From assembly GCA_005116965.1 (NCBI GenBank), contig SWDG01000027.1, positions 356,508 through 397,047 of the forward strand: a DNA stretch of 40,540 bases. Direction: 5' to 3'. Within the stretch, counting starts at the first letter, position 1; every line of letters begins with the position of its first letter. This DNA comes from Nitrospira sp. Its GTDB lineage: Bacteria; Nitrospirota; Nitrospiria; Nitrospirales; Nitrospiraceae. The position numbers and the translations under genes are program-made. Positions 17,555 through 26,080 of the stretch are shown here, piece after piece. The notes below the pieces were generated by a model. That model saw only the letters and a program-made list of their open reading frames with translations, was not told the origin of the DNA and did not search any database.

Positions 17555-18234
17555 TTCCGGACGTGGTCGGCGCCGCCCAAGATGCCTCGCCGAAGGGTGG
17601 CCGCCGCGCGATTCTGTTCGTCAGGTTGAATCAACGCAAACAACGGCACCGGCTGAGGGACCTCTCCTGGCGGCATCGACAGCATCGCTGGAAAATCGAT
17701 CAGCGGCGAAAGCGTGGCTTGGCTGGCAATGCGCAGCCGGAAGGCCATCAACACATCCCGCAACCGTTGGGTCTTCTCTTCTTCTGATATTGATTGATCA
17801 GGCACAATCCCGACTTCCCAAAGCGGCTTCGTCACCGTGACTGGAAAGGTCAGGCCGAGTTTTTGCGCATCCGTTGACACATCGATCAAAAATCCGTCTT
17901 GAATCGCCTGTTGGCGATTCGCGATCAGCTGGCTGGCCGGGATATCGGTCCGCATCTCCAGCACATTGCCTGAATGAGTGGGGTTTTCGAGTTTCGGTTC
18001 TGCTGCTGTCGGTAACGCTGGAACCGTTTCAAGAGGCGACTTTTCGCCTGGAGTGTTTTGATTGGGTGTCACAACAGTCTCATCCGGCAAAGCGGGAAGC
18101 GCATGGATGAGGCCTTCATACACTCGCTTGGCTGATTCAGACCAAACGGGATTACAGGGTCGACCAGCGAACGCTGCTTCGGCGGCTTTTCGTTCATCAT
18201 GAGTCAGGACTCGTGGGGTACGTGTCGTATCCAT
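17545..18234 (-). CDS. DUF6573-like protein of plasmid/integrative-element type
   Basis: This is a 229-residue hypothetical protein. The C-terminal half, ANRQQAIQDGFLIDVSTDAQ followed by FPVTVTKPLWE, RLRDVLMAFRLRI and a later PLFALIQPDEQ, resembles the DUF6573 family, which is common on plasmids and integrative elements. The N-terminal part contains AAFAGRPCNPVWSESAKRVY and then a proline-rich linker. No catalytic motif is visible and the function is unknown. I chose ATG 18234; a TTG two codons upstream at 18240 is the alternative. Its position beside a truncated transferred gene and an MFS fragment supports an accessory origin. Confidence 0.6.
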   Translation of the reverse strand: MDTTRTPRVLTHDERKAAEAAFAGRPCNPVWSESAKRVYEGLIHALPALPDETVVTPNQNTPGEKSPLETVPALPTAAEPKLENPTHSGNVLEMRTDIPASQLIANRQQAIQDGFLIDVSTDAQKLGLTFPVTVTKPLWEVGIVPDQSISEEEKTQRLRDVLMAFRLRIASQATLSPLIDFPAMLSMPPGEVPQPVPLFALIQPDEQNRAAATLRRGILGGADHVRNQR

Positions 18235-18272
18235 GATCAATTAGATAAGCCCGGACTCTACCAAGTCAAGAG

Positions 18273-18470
18273 CTAGCCAGAAAGGCATCTGCCTTTCGTT
18301 TCTGGGGAGAACAAAATCACAATAAGTTCGAGAAGATAGGTCAACGCGACGGTGCTGGCTGCATGTCTGAACGTGCCCAATGTTGTGACCAGCCAACCGA
18401 TCAGAAGGAGGGAAGCCGACGCCAAGACGCGCCTCGCGTTAAAACAGAATCCGGCTCCTGTCGCTCGTAA
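18273..18470 (-). pseudogene. C-terminal remnant of an MFS transporter (65 codons)
   Basis: The minus strand reads without interruption for 65 codons from just after a TAG at 18471-18473 to a TAG at 18273-18275. It starts with LRATGAGFCFNARRVLA, continues with a hydrophobic segment LLLIGWLVTTLG and another helix TYLLELIVILF, and ends SPETKGRCLSG. The R-x-TG-x-GFC-x-N loop and the terminal PETKGR are hallmarks of the last two helices of major facilitator transporters. No upstream part exists: the next 35 bp lead into the J-domain gene on the other strand. This is a decayed 3' fragment, probably left by a deletion. Confidence 0.7.
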
Positions 18471-18520
18471 CTACGTCGGGTACAATCGGAGTCCAGGTGA
18501 AGGACTTTGAAGCGCCATGT

Positions 18521-18526
18521 TATAGT
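18521..18526 (+). promoter_or_regulatory. Candidate -10 box of the J-domain gene
   Basis: TATAGT lies 7 nt before the ATG at 18534. The -35 region at the expected distance (GTGAAG, 18497-18502) is weak. If this box is used, the transcript would start at the first ATG, a leaderless arrangement also suggested for other genes here. Confidence 0.35.
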
Positions 18527-18542
18527 TCCGCGCATGCTTCGG

Positions 18543-19172
18543 ATGGACTACTATCAGGTGCTGGGAGTCTCCCGCGACGCGTCTGATGACGACATCAAAA
18601 AAGCCTACCGCAAGCTTGTTTTTCAGTACCATCCAGATCGCAACCCCGACAGCAAGGACGCCAACGCCAAGATCCGCGAACTCAATGCCGCCTATGAAAT
18701 CATCGGTGATGCGGAAAAGCGCCACAGCTACGACCGGTTGTCTTGGGGAGACGAGCCGCGCGCGGAGGCGGTTGATCTCGGCCTCATTCTCGACGACATC
18801 GAACAAAAACTGTTTGATGAAGGCCGGAAAGAACTGTTTTCAATCTTGATGCAGAACGTCGCGCGAGTGCGGGCGGAATTGGGCGTGATTCGAGAGCGAA
18901 CCATCCGAGAACAGGGGTACGATTCGTTCCTGGAACCGGTCGTGGCGGCAAGAGCATCTGAAATCTTGGATGAGTTCGTGACGACAGACATGAATCAGCG
19001 GAAACAACGGCTTGTCGATGTCGCCACGGACATGCTGGTGTCCCAAGGACTCGCCAAGCGAAGCGACGAAGGGGGAATTCGTTCACTCCGATCTCGTCTG
19101 GAAGAGCGTTTTCACAAAGGCCGCATCCACGGCGTGGCCTCGGCGCTGGAGCTGTTCTACGAACGCACATGA
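18543..19172 (+). CDS. J-domain (DnaJ-like) protein
   Basis: Residues 1-65 form a J domain, [20 protein letters not shown] with the HPD motif in [12 protein letters not shown], so the protein should stimulate the ATPase of an Hsp70 (DnaK) partner. It lacks the Gly/Phe region and the zinc-finger and substrate domains of true DnaJ. The remaining 140 residues are helical and charged, and I do not recognise a family. ATG 18543 gives the usual J-domain start; ATG 18534, three codons upstream, is equally possible and fits the -10 box better. The protein has 209 residues. The two-gene minus-strand unit downstream converges on it. Confidence 0.85.
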   Translation: MDYYQVLGVSRDASDDDIKKAYRKLVFQYHPDRNPDSKDANAKIRELNAAYEIIGDAEKRHSYDRLSWGDEPRAEAVDLGLILDDIEQKLFDEGRKELFSILMQNVARVRAELGVIRERTIREQGYDSFLEPVVAARASEILDEFVTTDMNQRKQRLVDVATDMLVSQGLAKRSDEGGIRSLRSRLEERFHKGRIHGVASALELFYERT

Positions 19173-19188
19173 TAGCCGACAAGTGACA

Positions 19189-20394
19189 CTAGCGCGAGAG
19201 TGGTCCCGACACAAACTTGCCGGCTTTCATCACGCCCATAATTTTGTCCCGGTCTCGTAGGACCTCGATCCGTCGAAGGGGGTTTCCTTTTAGGATCACA
19301 AGATCGGCTTCCATTCCTTTGGTCACGGTTCCGACTGAGTCCTGAATCCCGATGAGCTGGGCTGCCGTGGCGGTTGAGGCGACAATGGCCTCCATCGGCG
19401 TCATGCCAAACGCGACCATCCGTTCAAGCTCCTGCGCGTTCTCCCCATGGTAATTGAATGGCGTGCCGGCATCTGTGCCCATGGCGATAGCGATGCCACC
19501 CTGATGGGCGGCTTTGAAGCTCGCTCGGTGGCGCTTGGTCATCGCTTTGGCCTTGTCGAGTGCACTTTCCGGGATGCCGCAGCCTGGCCGGCAGGCCGCC
19601 GTCGTCGCCAGCGCTGAAAGGGTCGGGACCATGTAGACTCCATATCGCTTCATGAGTGCTCCGGACTCGTCGTCCAACAAGGTGGCATGTTCGATCGATC
19701 GCACCCCAGCCTGAATCGCGTTCTTCATGCCGGCAGCACCGTGGGCATGGGCGGCGACTCTCTTCCCTGCTTGCTGTGCCGCATCGACTGCTGCCGCCAA
19801 CTCCTCCATCGTCATTTGGGCCTCATCCGGCGAGGTGCCGGGCGTCAGCACTCCCCCCGAGGCGATGATCTTGATGACCCCTGCGCCGGCAGCGACCTGT
19901 TCAGCCACGACCTTCCTGACTTGTTCGGTTCCTTCAACCTCTTGCCCGATGAACCGTGCGTGGCCACCGATCATGCAGATGGCGAGTCCTGCACCGACGA
20001 TGCGTGGCCCGGGCATCACGCCAGATTCGATGGCCTGTTGCAACGTGAAGATCGAATGATCCCGAGATCCCACGTCGCGCACCGTGGTAAATCCGGCGTC
20101 GATCGTCGACTTCACATGCCGAGCCGACTTCAACAACGTATAGGAAGGCTGCTCTGATTCGAGTGTGGCGACAACGTCCGGCTCTCCGCCCAAGCACAGA
20201 TGGACATGACAGTCGATGAGTCCTGGGATAATCGAGAGGCCACGTCCGTCGATACGAACAGCTCCTTTAGGAATTCTGACCTCGTTGCTTGGGCCGACTG
20301 CCGAGATTTTTGTACCGCGCACGAGGAGCGTCGCGTTATCGTGAAGGTCCCCAGTCCCATCGATGAGGCGCACGTGATAAATGGCAATCGTCAC
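19189..20394 (-). CDS. Amidohydrolase-family protein (metal-dependent, prolidase/imidazolonepropionase-like)
   Basis: This 401-residue protein is of the amidohydrolase superfamily. The metal ligands are in place: H63 and H65 (DCHVHL), K175 (VIKIIASGG), H216 or H218 (AHAHGA), H236 (SIEHATLL) and D308 (GTDAGTP). The N-terminal beta-sandwich ends in IIPGLIDCHVHL and the C-terminus closes with ADLVILKGNPL. The pattern is closest to the Xaa-Pro dipeptidase-type subgroup, but the substrate cannot be read from the sequence. There is no signal peptide, so it is probably cytoplasmic. The start codon is GTG, 3 nt after the stop of the aminotransferase gene, so the two are almost certainly co-transcribed. 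Confidence 0.85.
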   Translation of the reverse strand: MTIAIYHVRLIDGTGDLHDNATLLVRGTKISAVGPSNEVRIPKGAVRIDGRGLSIIPGLIDCHVHLCLGGEPDVVATLESEQPSYTLLKSARHVKSTIDAGFTTVRDVGSRDHSIFTLQQAIESGVMPGPRIVGAGLAICMIGGHARFIGQEVEGTEQVRKVVAEQVAAGAGVIKIIASGGVLTPGTSPDEAQMTMEELAAAVDAAQQAGKRVAAHAHGAAGMKNAIQAGVRSIEHATLLDDESGALMKRYGVYMVPTLSALATTAACRPGCGIPESALDKAKAMTKRHRASFKAAHQGGIAIAMGTDAGTPFNYHGENAQELERMVAFGMTPMEAIVASTATAAQLIGIQDSVGTVTKGMEADLVILKGNPLRRIEVLRDRDKIMGVMKAGKFVSGPLSR

Positions 20395-20397
20395 GAC

Positions 20398-21576
20398 CTA
20401 CCGTCCTCCACTATAGACATGCGCAGCCGCTTGCAGCGCAACGCCAGGAGTTGACACCCACCCACGACGAATACCGATTTCCTCCAATGCATTGAGAAGA
20501 GTCAAGACATTGGCCTCCGTGGATGATTCTCCCATCAGTCCGATTCGCCAGACCTTTCCCTTGAGTGGGCCAAGGCCTCCGCCGATTTCGATGCCGAACC
20601 TCTCCAGCAACTGGGAGCGGACGGCTGCCTCATCGATGTGTGCTGGAATGGTGACGCAGATCAGCGTCGGAAGCCGTCGATCAGGGGGAGGCAACGGATC
20701 AAGACCGAGCGCCTTCAGTCCTGCGAGCAACGCACGGCTGTTCAGTTGATGGCGGGCAAACCTGGCAGGAAGCCCTTCTTCCTCGATCAGGCGCAATGCC
20801 TCCCGCAGCGCGTACAGCATCGAAATCGGCGCCGTATGATGATAGGCACGGTTGTGCTCTGTCCAGTACTCCGCAATGAGTGACAGGTCCAGATACCAGC
20901 TTTGACAAGGGGAGCGGCGATGCTTGATGACAGAAAGGGCACGCGCACTGAGCGTCAAGGGAGCCAAGCCAGGCGGACAACTGAGACATTTTTGCGTGGC
21001 GCTGTAGCACACATCGATGCCCCATCGATCAACTTCCACGGGGATTCCACCAAGCGAGGTGACCGCATCGACGATCAGCAGCGCGTTGTACGTGCGACAC
21101 AGGGAACTAATCGGTTCGAGTGGTTGCCACGCTCCCGTCGACGTTTCTGCATGTACCAGCACAACGGCCTTCACCGGGCTCGACTGCTGAAGCGCCGCGG
21201 CAATCGTATCCGGTTCGATCACCTGCCCCCACGGAACTTCCAGTCGAATGGCCTTGCCTCCGCAGCGCTCAACGACTGTGGCAAGTCGAGTACCAAACAC
21301 ACCGTTAATGCCCACAATGACAGCGTCACCTGGTTCAACGATATTGACAATCGCCGCTTCCATACCGGCCGATCCAGTCCCGGAGACGGCAATCGCAAAC
21401 TGATTCGTCGTCGAGAAGACGCGGCGCAAGAGGGTCTGAATATCGGTCATCACTCGCAAGAATGTCGGGTCCAAATGTCCGACAAGCGGAGTGGACAAGG
21501 CTTGGAGTACCCGAGGATGCACCATGCTAGGACCGGGTCCCAGAAGCAGTCGACGTGGAGCGAGAAAACTCTCCAT
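20398..21576 (-). CDS. Class V PLP aminotransferase (alanine/serine-glyoxylate type)
   Basis: This 392-residue protein is of aminotransferase class V. The N-terminus RRLLLGPGPSMVHPRVLQAL, VSGTGSAGMEAA, LIVDAVTSLGG and the lysine in SATQKCLSCPPG are the expected features; that lysine forms the Schiff base with PLP. The motifs match alanine-glyoxylate and serine-glyoxylate aminotransferases, which produce or use glyoxylate and glycine or serine. I chose ATG 21576, which has GGAAGGAG upstream; ATG 21597 is the alternative. A TATACT -10 box lies at 21608-21613 (minus strand). It forms a two-gene unit with the amidohydrolase. Confidence 0.88.
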   Translation of the reverse strand: MESFLAPRRLLLGPGPSMVHPRVLQALSTPLVGHLDPTFLRVMTDIQTLLRRVFSTTNQFAIAVSGTGSAGMEAAIVNIVEPGDAVIVGINGVFGTRLATVVERCGGKAIRLEVPWGQVIEPDTIAAALQQSSPVKAVVLVHAETSTGAWQPLEPISSLCRTYNALLIVDAVTSLGGIPVEVDRWGIDVCYSATQKCLSCPPGLAPLTLSARALSVIKHRRSPCQSWYLDLSLIAEYWTEHNRAYHHTAPISMLYALREALRLIEEEGLPARFARHQLNSRALLAGLKALGLDPLPPPDRRLPTLICVTIPAHIDEAAVRSQLLERFGIEIGGGLGPLKGKVWRIGLMGESSTEANVLTLLNALEEIGIRRGWVSTPGVALQAAAHVYSGGR

Positions 21577-21683
21577 CACCCAATAGGCTCCTTCCATCCG
21601 CGCGGTTAGTATAGCTAAATTGACGGGGCAAGGCTATGTGAGAAATTGTCGCCGGAACTAGGCCGTAGCCACTTTGAGGGGAT

Positions 21684-21711
21684 TTGGAGGATTAGGAGCG
21701 CATGCTATATT
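21684..21711 (+). promoter_or_regulatory. Candidate promoter of the CPBP protease gene
   Basis: TTGGAG (21684-21689), a 16-bp spacer and TATATT (21706-21711) lie just before the ATG at 21721. Only 9 nt separate the -10 box from the start codon and no Shine-Dalgarno sequence is present, so the mRNA would be leaderless or nearly so. Confidence 0.45.
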
Positions 21712-21720
21712 CAGCCACCT

Positions 21721-23059
21721 ATGAGCGACCAAGCACTTTCAATCGAACGGCCATCGGATTTCCCTCAGCATGACCCGCCTATAGTCCCCGAGCCATCGAT
21801 TGCCCCGTATGGCTCTCGATGGTCTCTGGTTGTGAGTGGGGTCTGCGCCGGTATCCTGGTGGTGGCACTCGGCACGCTCCTGTGGTTTTCGGTGACCCTT
21901 CCAAAACTCCAGCGATTTGAGGACCCGGATCACGCGCTTGATCTGATGGTCAGCCGTACGTTGGACGCACAAGACAGCCTTCGTCGAGCACCGGAATGGC
22001 AGCAATGGATGGCAGACTGGACGATGGGCAGTGATGATGAAGCGAGAGAACAAGCGATTCAGTGGTACCGGGAACTGGTCGAGACGACCGATGATCCTCT
22101 CTCCACGCTTCGGCTGGCCATCTTACTCGGGGAGTTTGGGCAGGAAGCGGCGGCACTCACTGAAACCACGAGGTGGCAAGGCCGCAGCACGTCTACATTC
22201 CCATTCGGACAACTGATCGAAGCCGCATACGGGACCCAGCCACTCACCAGGACACAAGAAATAGAATTACAGGCCACGCTGGCGGAGGCGCTGCCGAGCG
22301 GATGGTTCTATGATCATCTTGCCGCAAGATTGGCAGGACGTGCGGGCAATCAGGATCTCCTCACATCCGTAAAAGAGCAGGGCGTACTCCGAGAGGATCG
22401 GGTTCAGCAATGGATCCGCCCATTGATCGGGTTCGAACTGATGTGCCTGGTGATGGGATCGATTATGCTGTTGGCGGTTGCCAGACTACGGGGACAGCGG
22501 ATGGACATCCTGCGTCTCCATGTACCCGGCGTTCCACCGCCTTGGTCTGGAGAAACTGCTGCTGCCGTCATCCTCCGTGGTGGTGCCATGGGGGTCGTCA
22601 CGACTGCAGTTTGGACGCCTGGCCTGCACCGTGCTCGCAGTGGTCGCAGCAGGACTCTGGGGTGAATGGGTCATGGGACGTGCCGCCGAGTTCCTGCATT
22701 TAAATAACCACTGGACGGAATGGTTTGATCGGGATCTCGTGTGGGGAACTCCACCCGTCATAGCCGTGAGCATACTCGAGTACGTCGTCTTCGCGCCGAT
22801 CTTCGAGGAACTTGCGTTTCGTGGATTGCTGTTCGCGATGCTTCGTCGCCGATTCGAATTCCTTCCCGCCGCCTTGATCAGTACCAGTCTCTTTGCGCTA
22901 GCCCATGGCTATAGCCTGATTGGATTCGTCAGCGTGTTTTGGAGCGGGTTCCTCTGGGCGTGGATCTACGAACGGACGGGGAGCCTGATTCCCAGCATGG
23001 TCGCCCACGCAATGAACAACTTGCTCGTGTGCCTTACGGTGATGGCGTTGCTTCGTTGA
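21721..23059 (+). pseudogene. CPBP intramembrane metalloprotease gene, interrupted by a frameshift
   Basis: The first frame (21721-22665) encodes about 290 residues with a membrane helix (WSLVVSGVCAGILVVALGTL), a helical domain and a second helix (FELMCLVMGSIMLLAVA), and ends soon after PPPWSGETAAAVILRGGAMG. The next frame continues to 23059 with the CPBP (CAAX protease/bacteriocin-processing) domain: FEELAFRGLL carries the EExxxR motif, LFALAHG the first His and HAMNN the second. The two halves belong together, and the shift probably lies at a run of five G at 22590-22594. It may be a real mutation, a sequencing error or programmed frameshifting. The 3' end overlaps the convergent SDR gene by 26 bp. 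Confidence 0.7.
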
Positions 23060-23858
23060 GCGAGTTCCTCTGCATCAGTTCAAGTGCCTCGAAGAGATCC
23101 CCATAGCGCAAACCTGTACCACCCAACTTCAGTAACTCGCACATCCGCTTGTTCAACACCCGCTTCCCTGTCGCCTGGACCTCTTGAGAGTTGGAAGATC
23201 GAATAGCCCATCGTTGCTCGACCCTCTGACAGATCTCCATCCAGGTCCTCGGATATCCATCGCTGATGTTGTAGACCTCGCCGGACTCGGCATGCGTGAG
23301 GGCTGCGAGGCAGGATGAAGCCAGATCTTCAACGTGAATCAGATTGACATATTTGGGCGAACGATTCACACGGCCTGTTCTGATCCATTCGACAGGATTG
23401 CGGCCATGGCCATAGATCCCCGCAACTCGTAAGATGATGGTTCCATATGATGTTCGTAAGAGTTCCTCGCCTTGTACGCGAGGTTTCTTCAGATCGATTT
23501 GGGCTGTTTCGTCAACCCAGGGTGGGGGGTACTCAGCTGAGTCATCGACGTCATAGGCGGAGGTACTGCCGAGCACCACCAGTCGACGGGTATGAAGAGA
23601 TGCCGCGTCAGCGAACTGCCGAACCAACTCGATCGGTATTGCGGGAAAGCACCATACGATATCGGTTGTTGTCGGAATCGCCTCCCAGGTCTCAGGTTGT
23701 GCCAAATCGAATTGTATCCGTTGGTTAGGATTCAGATGTGTGAGGTGCCGATCTGGATCCCGACTGGTGGCGAAGACCTGGGAGTAGTGGTGCTGGGCGA
23801 GCGGCAAGAGAAACTTGGCCGTGTAGCCTGATCCGAGAAGAATGAGGGAGCGATGCAC
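23034..23858 (-). CDS. SDR/NAD-dependent epimerase-like protein (YeeZ-type)
   Basis: This protein of about 274 residues has an N-terminal Rossmann strand-loop SLILLGSGYTAKFLLPLA, LVVLGSTSAYD in mid-protein, ILRVAGIYGHGRNP, and NLIHVEDLASSCLAAL followed by VYNISDG. These are typical of atypical SDR proteins related to nucleoside-diphosphate-sugar epimerases, in particular the YeeZ-like group. The classical catalytic YxxxK is not evident, so the activity is uncertain. GTG 23858 is taken as the start. A TTG two codons upstream is also in frame and sits directly after a stop. A TATGAT box ends 5 nt before the GTG. No membrane segment is present. Confidence 0.72.
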   Translation of the reverse strand: MHRSLILLGSGYTAKFLLPLAQHHYSQVFATSRDPDRHLTHLNPNQRIQFDLAQPETWEAIPTTTDIVWCFPAIPIELVRQFADAASLHTRRLVVLGSTSAYDVDDSAEYPPPWVDETAQIDLKKPRVQGEELLRTSYGTIILRVAGIYGHGRNPVEWIRTGRVNRSPKYVNLIHVEDLASSCLAALTHAESGEVYNISDGYPRTWMEICQRVEQRWAIRSSNSQEVQATGKRVLNKRMCELLKLGGTGLRYGDLFEALELMQRNSLNEATPSP

Positions 23859-23938
23859 GATCAATCATACTCCATGCTGATGGGTCCGCAGTGTGCCAGC
23901 GCGAACCCATCAGAGTCCAACGAAAAACGTCATTTTAG

Positions 23939-23967
23939 TTGGTGTACGTATTTCATCGTGCTATACG
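23939..23967 (+). promoter_or_regulatory. Promoter of the first beta-propeller lipoprotein gene
   Basis: TTGGTG (23939-23944), a 17-bp spacer and TATACG (23962-23967) form a -35/-10 pair. Transcription would start near 23974 and give a leader of about 39 nt, with AAAGGG before the ATG at 24013. Confidence 0.5.
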
Positions 23968-24012
23968 AGAACTGAGCGATCTCATACTCCGAGACACACA
24001 AAAGGGCACCAC

Positions 24013-24619
24013 ATGAAAACACGAATGTCGTCATGGCTCGCCTTGCCGTTCCTGCTGTTGACCGGCTGCCCAAGTGGAGGCGGTGGGGATGGGGGATTCG
24101 GAAACGGCGGTGGACTAAGCTCGCGAATAGCGTATGTCGCGAATAGCGGATCCAACAATGTGTCTGGGTACATGATCGCGACAACCGGAGCACTGACGAC
24201 CATTATTGGTTCTCCCTTTTCTGGCGTCACGGCCCCATCCGCGATTACTGTGTCTGCCAACAGCACATTCGTGTATGTCACCAATCAGGGTGGAGCCAAC
24301 ACTGTCTCGGCATTCAGGGTCAACAGCACGACGGGCGAGTTAACGCTTGTGGCCGGTTCACCCTTTGCGGCTGGGACCACCCCCAATGCGGTGACGGTCT
24401 CCCCCAACGGAAACTTCTTATACGTCGCCAATGGCGGTGGGAATGTGTCCGCTTACACCATCACGGCCGGCACGGGCGTACTCACGCCAGTGGCCGGTTC
24501 ACCCTTTGCGGCCGATCACAGCAGGAACTGGCGCCCTGACTCCGGTCAGTGGCGCGTTGGGAAACCCGTTTTCCGCAGGAACGACACCGTCTGCTATCGC
24601 CACGCCCGGTCAGCCGTAA
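24013..24619 (+). pseudogene. Beta-propeller (YVTN/lactonase-like) lipoprotein gene, broken by a frameshift and internal deletion
   Basis: The protein begins with a lipoprotein signal peptide (MKTRMSSWLALPFLLLTGC, lipobox LTGC) and a Gly-rich linker. Propeller blades follow with IAYVANSGSNNVSGY, VYVTNQGGANTVSAF and LYVANGGGNVSAY. The frame breaks at about 24510-24517, directly after GSPFAA. The next frame resumes with ITAGTGALTPVSGALGNPF and ends SAIATPGQP, the same ending as the intact paralogue downstream (SAIATPGRP). Several blades are missing, so loss by recombination between blade repeats, with a change of frame, explains the structure. Without correction the frame ends at 24633 with an unrelated tail. 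The product would be outer-membrane or periplasmic. Confidence 0.7.
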
Positions 24620-24640
24620 GTCTTCTTCTATAAACGAATA

Positions 24641-24675
24641 GTAGCCAGCGGCGCATGTACTGCGCCGCTGGCTAC
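24641..24675. terminator. Perfect 15-bp hairpin between the two propeller genes
   Basis: GTAGCCAGCGGCGCA (24641-24655) is mirrored perfectly at 24661-24675 around the 5-nt loop TGTAC. It lies 21 bp after the corrected end of the first propeller gene and so is placed as a terminator. No U-run follows, so a factor-assisted stop or an mRNA-stability role is also possible. Confidence 0.6.
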
Positions 24676-24750
24676 GTGCGTACAAAGACGCTGAGCCTGA
24701 CGATGGCAGGCCTTGCCGCCAACATCCAACCAACGCTCCAAACTGCGTCG

Positions 24751-24779
24751 TTGTCAGTGCTTCGTGAGGGTGGTATAAA
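24751..24779 (+). promoter_or_regulatory. Strong promoter giving a leaderless transcript
   Basis: TTGTCA (24751-24756), a 17-bp spacer and TATAAA (24774-24779) make the best sigma70-type match in the window. The ATG of the lipoprotein starts at 24786, 6 nt after the -10 box. This is where RNA polymerase would be expected to begin transcription. No ribosome-binding site is present. Confidence 0.65.
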
Positions 24780-24785
24780 ACACAT

Positions 24786-26042
24786 ATGGTCCACCGAGAC
24801 ACTCACACCACTTTGATCCTGAAGAAGGCACTACTGGGAGGGCTCTTTTCATTGGTCGTGCTCTCATCAGGCTGTGGCGACGATGGAGGAGAGGGTGGAG
24901 GAACTGGGGGAACATTAGGAGGGCTTGGAACGACATCCATTCTCTATGTCGCAAATAGCGGCTCTGATAATGTGTCGGGGTACAGCATCAATGCCACAAG
25001 CGGAATCCTCGCGGCAATTCCCGGCTCTCCGTTCTCGAATGTCTCGGGTCCTTCTGCCATGGCCGTGTCCTCCAATGGATTTTTCGCCTATGTGACGAAC
25101 GGTAGAACAAGTACGGTCGCGGCATTCAGAGTTTCTACAGAAGGCGCACTCCTATCAGTCCCAACGACGCCATCCAATCCCAATCCGGCGCCGGTCGAAG
25201 CAGCTCCAGGTGCATTGGCCATTGCTCCAAACACGAAGTATGTATATGTGGGAAATAGTGGCACGGACAAGCTGACCGCGTTTACCATCGAGGCCTCCGG
25301 CGCCTTAACCTTGATACCACAAACGACCGGCACCACAAATCCTGTATCAGTCAACGGAGCAGATCCCGCAGCTATTGCGATCACTCAAAACGGGCAATTC
25401 CTTTATGTCGCCAACAGCGGGTCCAACGATATCACGGCGTTTTCGATCGGAGCCACCGGGCTTCTCAGTCTGATCGCTCCGTCTGGAGCAAACACCAACC
25501 CTATCAAGACCAGTGTGACGGCCCCGAAAGGCATGGCCATCTCGCCGAACGGATCGTTTCTTTATGTCGCCAACAGCAGCACTCATAACGTGACGGTTTT
25601 TCAGATCGGAACAAACGGCCTCTTAACCTTGGTGCCGCCTGCAGGGGGCACGACAAATCCAATCTCCACAGGCACAGGCGGGACGACTCCCAACTCCATC
25701 ATGATCTCCCTTGATGGACGATTTCTCTATTCCGCCAATGGCGGCGGCACCATATCGGCATTCACGATCGGGAGCGACGGACTCTTAACGTTCGTACCAA
25801 GCGCGGCAGGGAATCTCAATCCCGTATCAGCCGGAGCCAATGCAAGCCCCGTAGCCCTGACGATATCACCAGATGGGCGATTCCTGTACGTGGCAACCAA
25901 CGTGACGACCCTGGGGGGGCGTGTGTCGGCTTTTACCATCACCCCCGAAACAGGGGCGCTTGTCCCGTTGACGGCTTTGCTAGGTAATCCTTTTCTAGCC
26001 GGAAGCACACCATCTGCGATTGCGACGCCTGGCCGACCATAG
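24786..26042 (+). CDS. Beta-propeller (YVTN/lactonase-like repeat) lipoprotein
   Basis: This 418-residue protein has a signal peptide ending in the lipobox LSSGC, followed by a Gly/Asp-rich linker. About seven blade units then recur, each with a strand of the type LYVANSGSNDITAF, FLYVANSSTHNVTVF or FLYSANGGGTISAF preceded by A-x-SPNG. This is the 6-phosphogluconolactonase/YVTN seven-bladed propeller pattern. Cytosolic lactonases lack lipoprotein signals, so a binding or structural role at the cell surface is more likely than sugar chemistry. It is the intact paralogue of the broken gene at 24013. The next gene is convergent, 38 bp away. Confidence 0.82.
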   Translation: MVHRDTHTTLILKKALLGGLFSLVVLSSGCGDDGGEGGGTGGTLGGLGTTSILYVANSGSDNVSGYSINATSGILAAIPGSPFSNVSGPSAMAVSSNGFFAYVTNGRTSTVAAFRVSTEGALLSVPTTPSNPNPAPVEAAPGALAIAPNTKYVYVGNSGTDKLTAFTIEASGALTLIPQTTGTTNPVSVNGADPAAIAITQNGQFLYVANSGSNDITAFSIGATGLLSLIAPSGANTNPIKTSVTAPKGMAISPNGSFLYVANSSTHNVTVFQIGTNGLLTLVPPAGGTTNPISTGTGGTTPNSIMISLDGRFLYSANGGGTISAFTIGSDGLLTFVPSAAGNLNPVSAGANASPVALTISPDGRFLYVATNVTTLGGRVSAFTITPETGALVPLTALLGNPFLAGSTPSAIATPGRP

Positions 26043-26080
26043 GTTAGGTGTCGAAACCTCTCCACTCGCTGTACTGGTTT

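Noticed and set aside
18277-18305. Hairpin formed by CCAGAAAGGCA and TGCCTTT...TTTCTGG
   Set aside because: It coincides with the coding end of the MFS remnant, the arms are interrupted, and no U-run follows.
20902-21609. Plus-strand open frame of 235 codons opposite the aminotransferase
   Set aside because: The minus strand carries the PLP lysine and other conserved class V motifs; the plus-strand product looks random and is rich in Arg.
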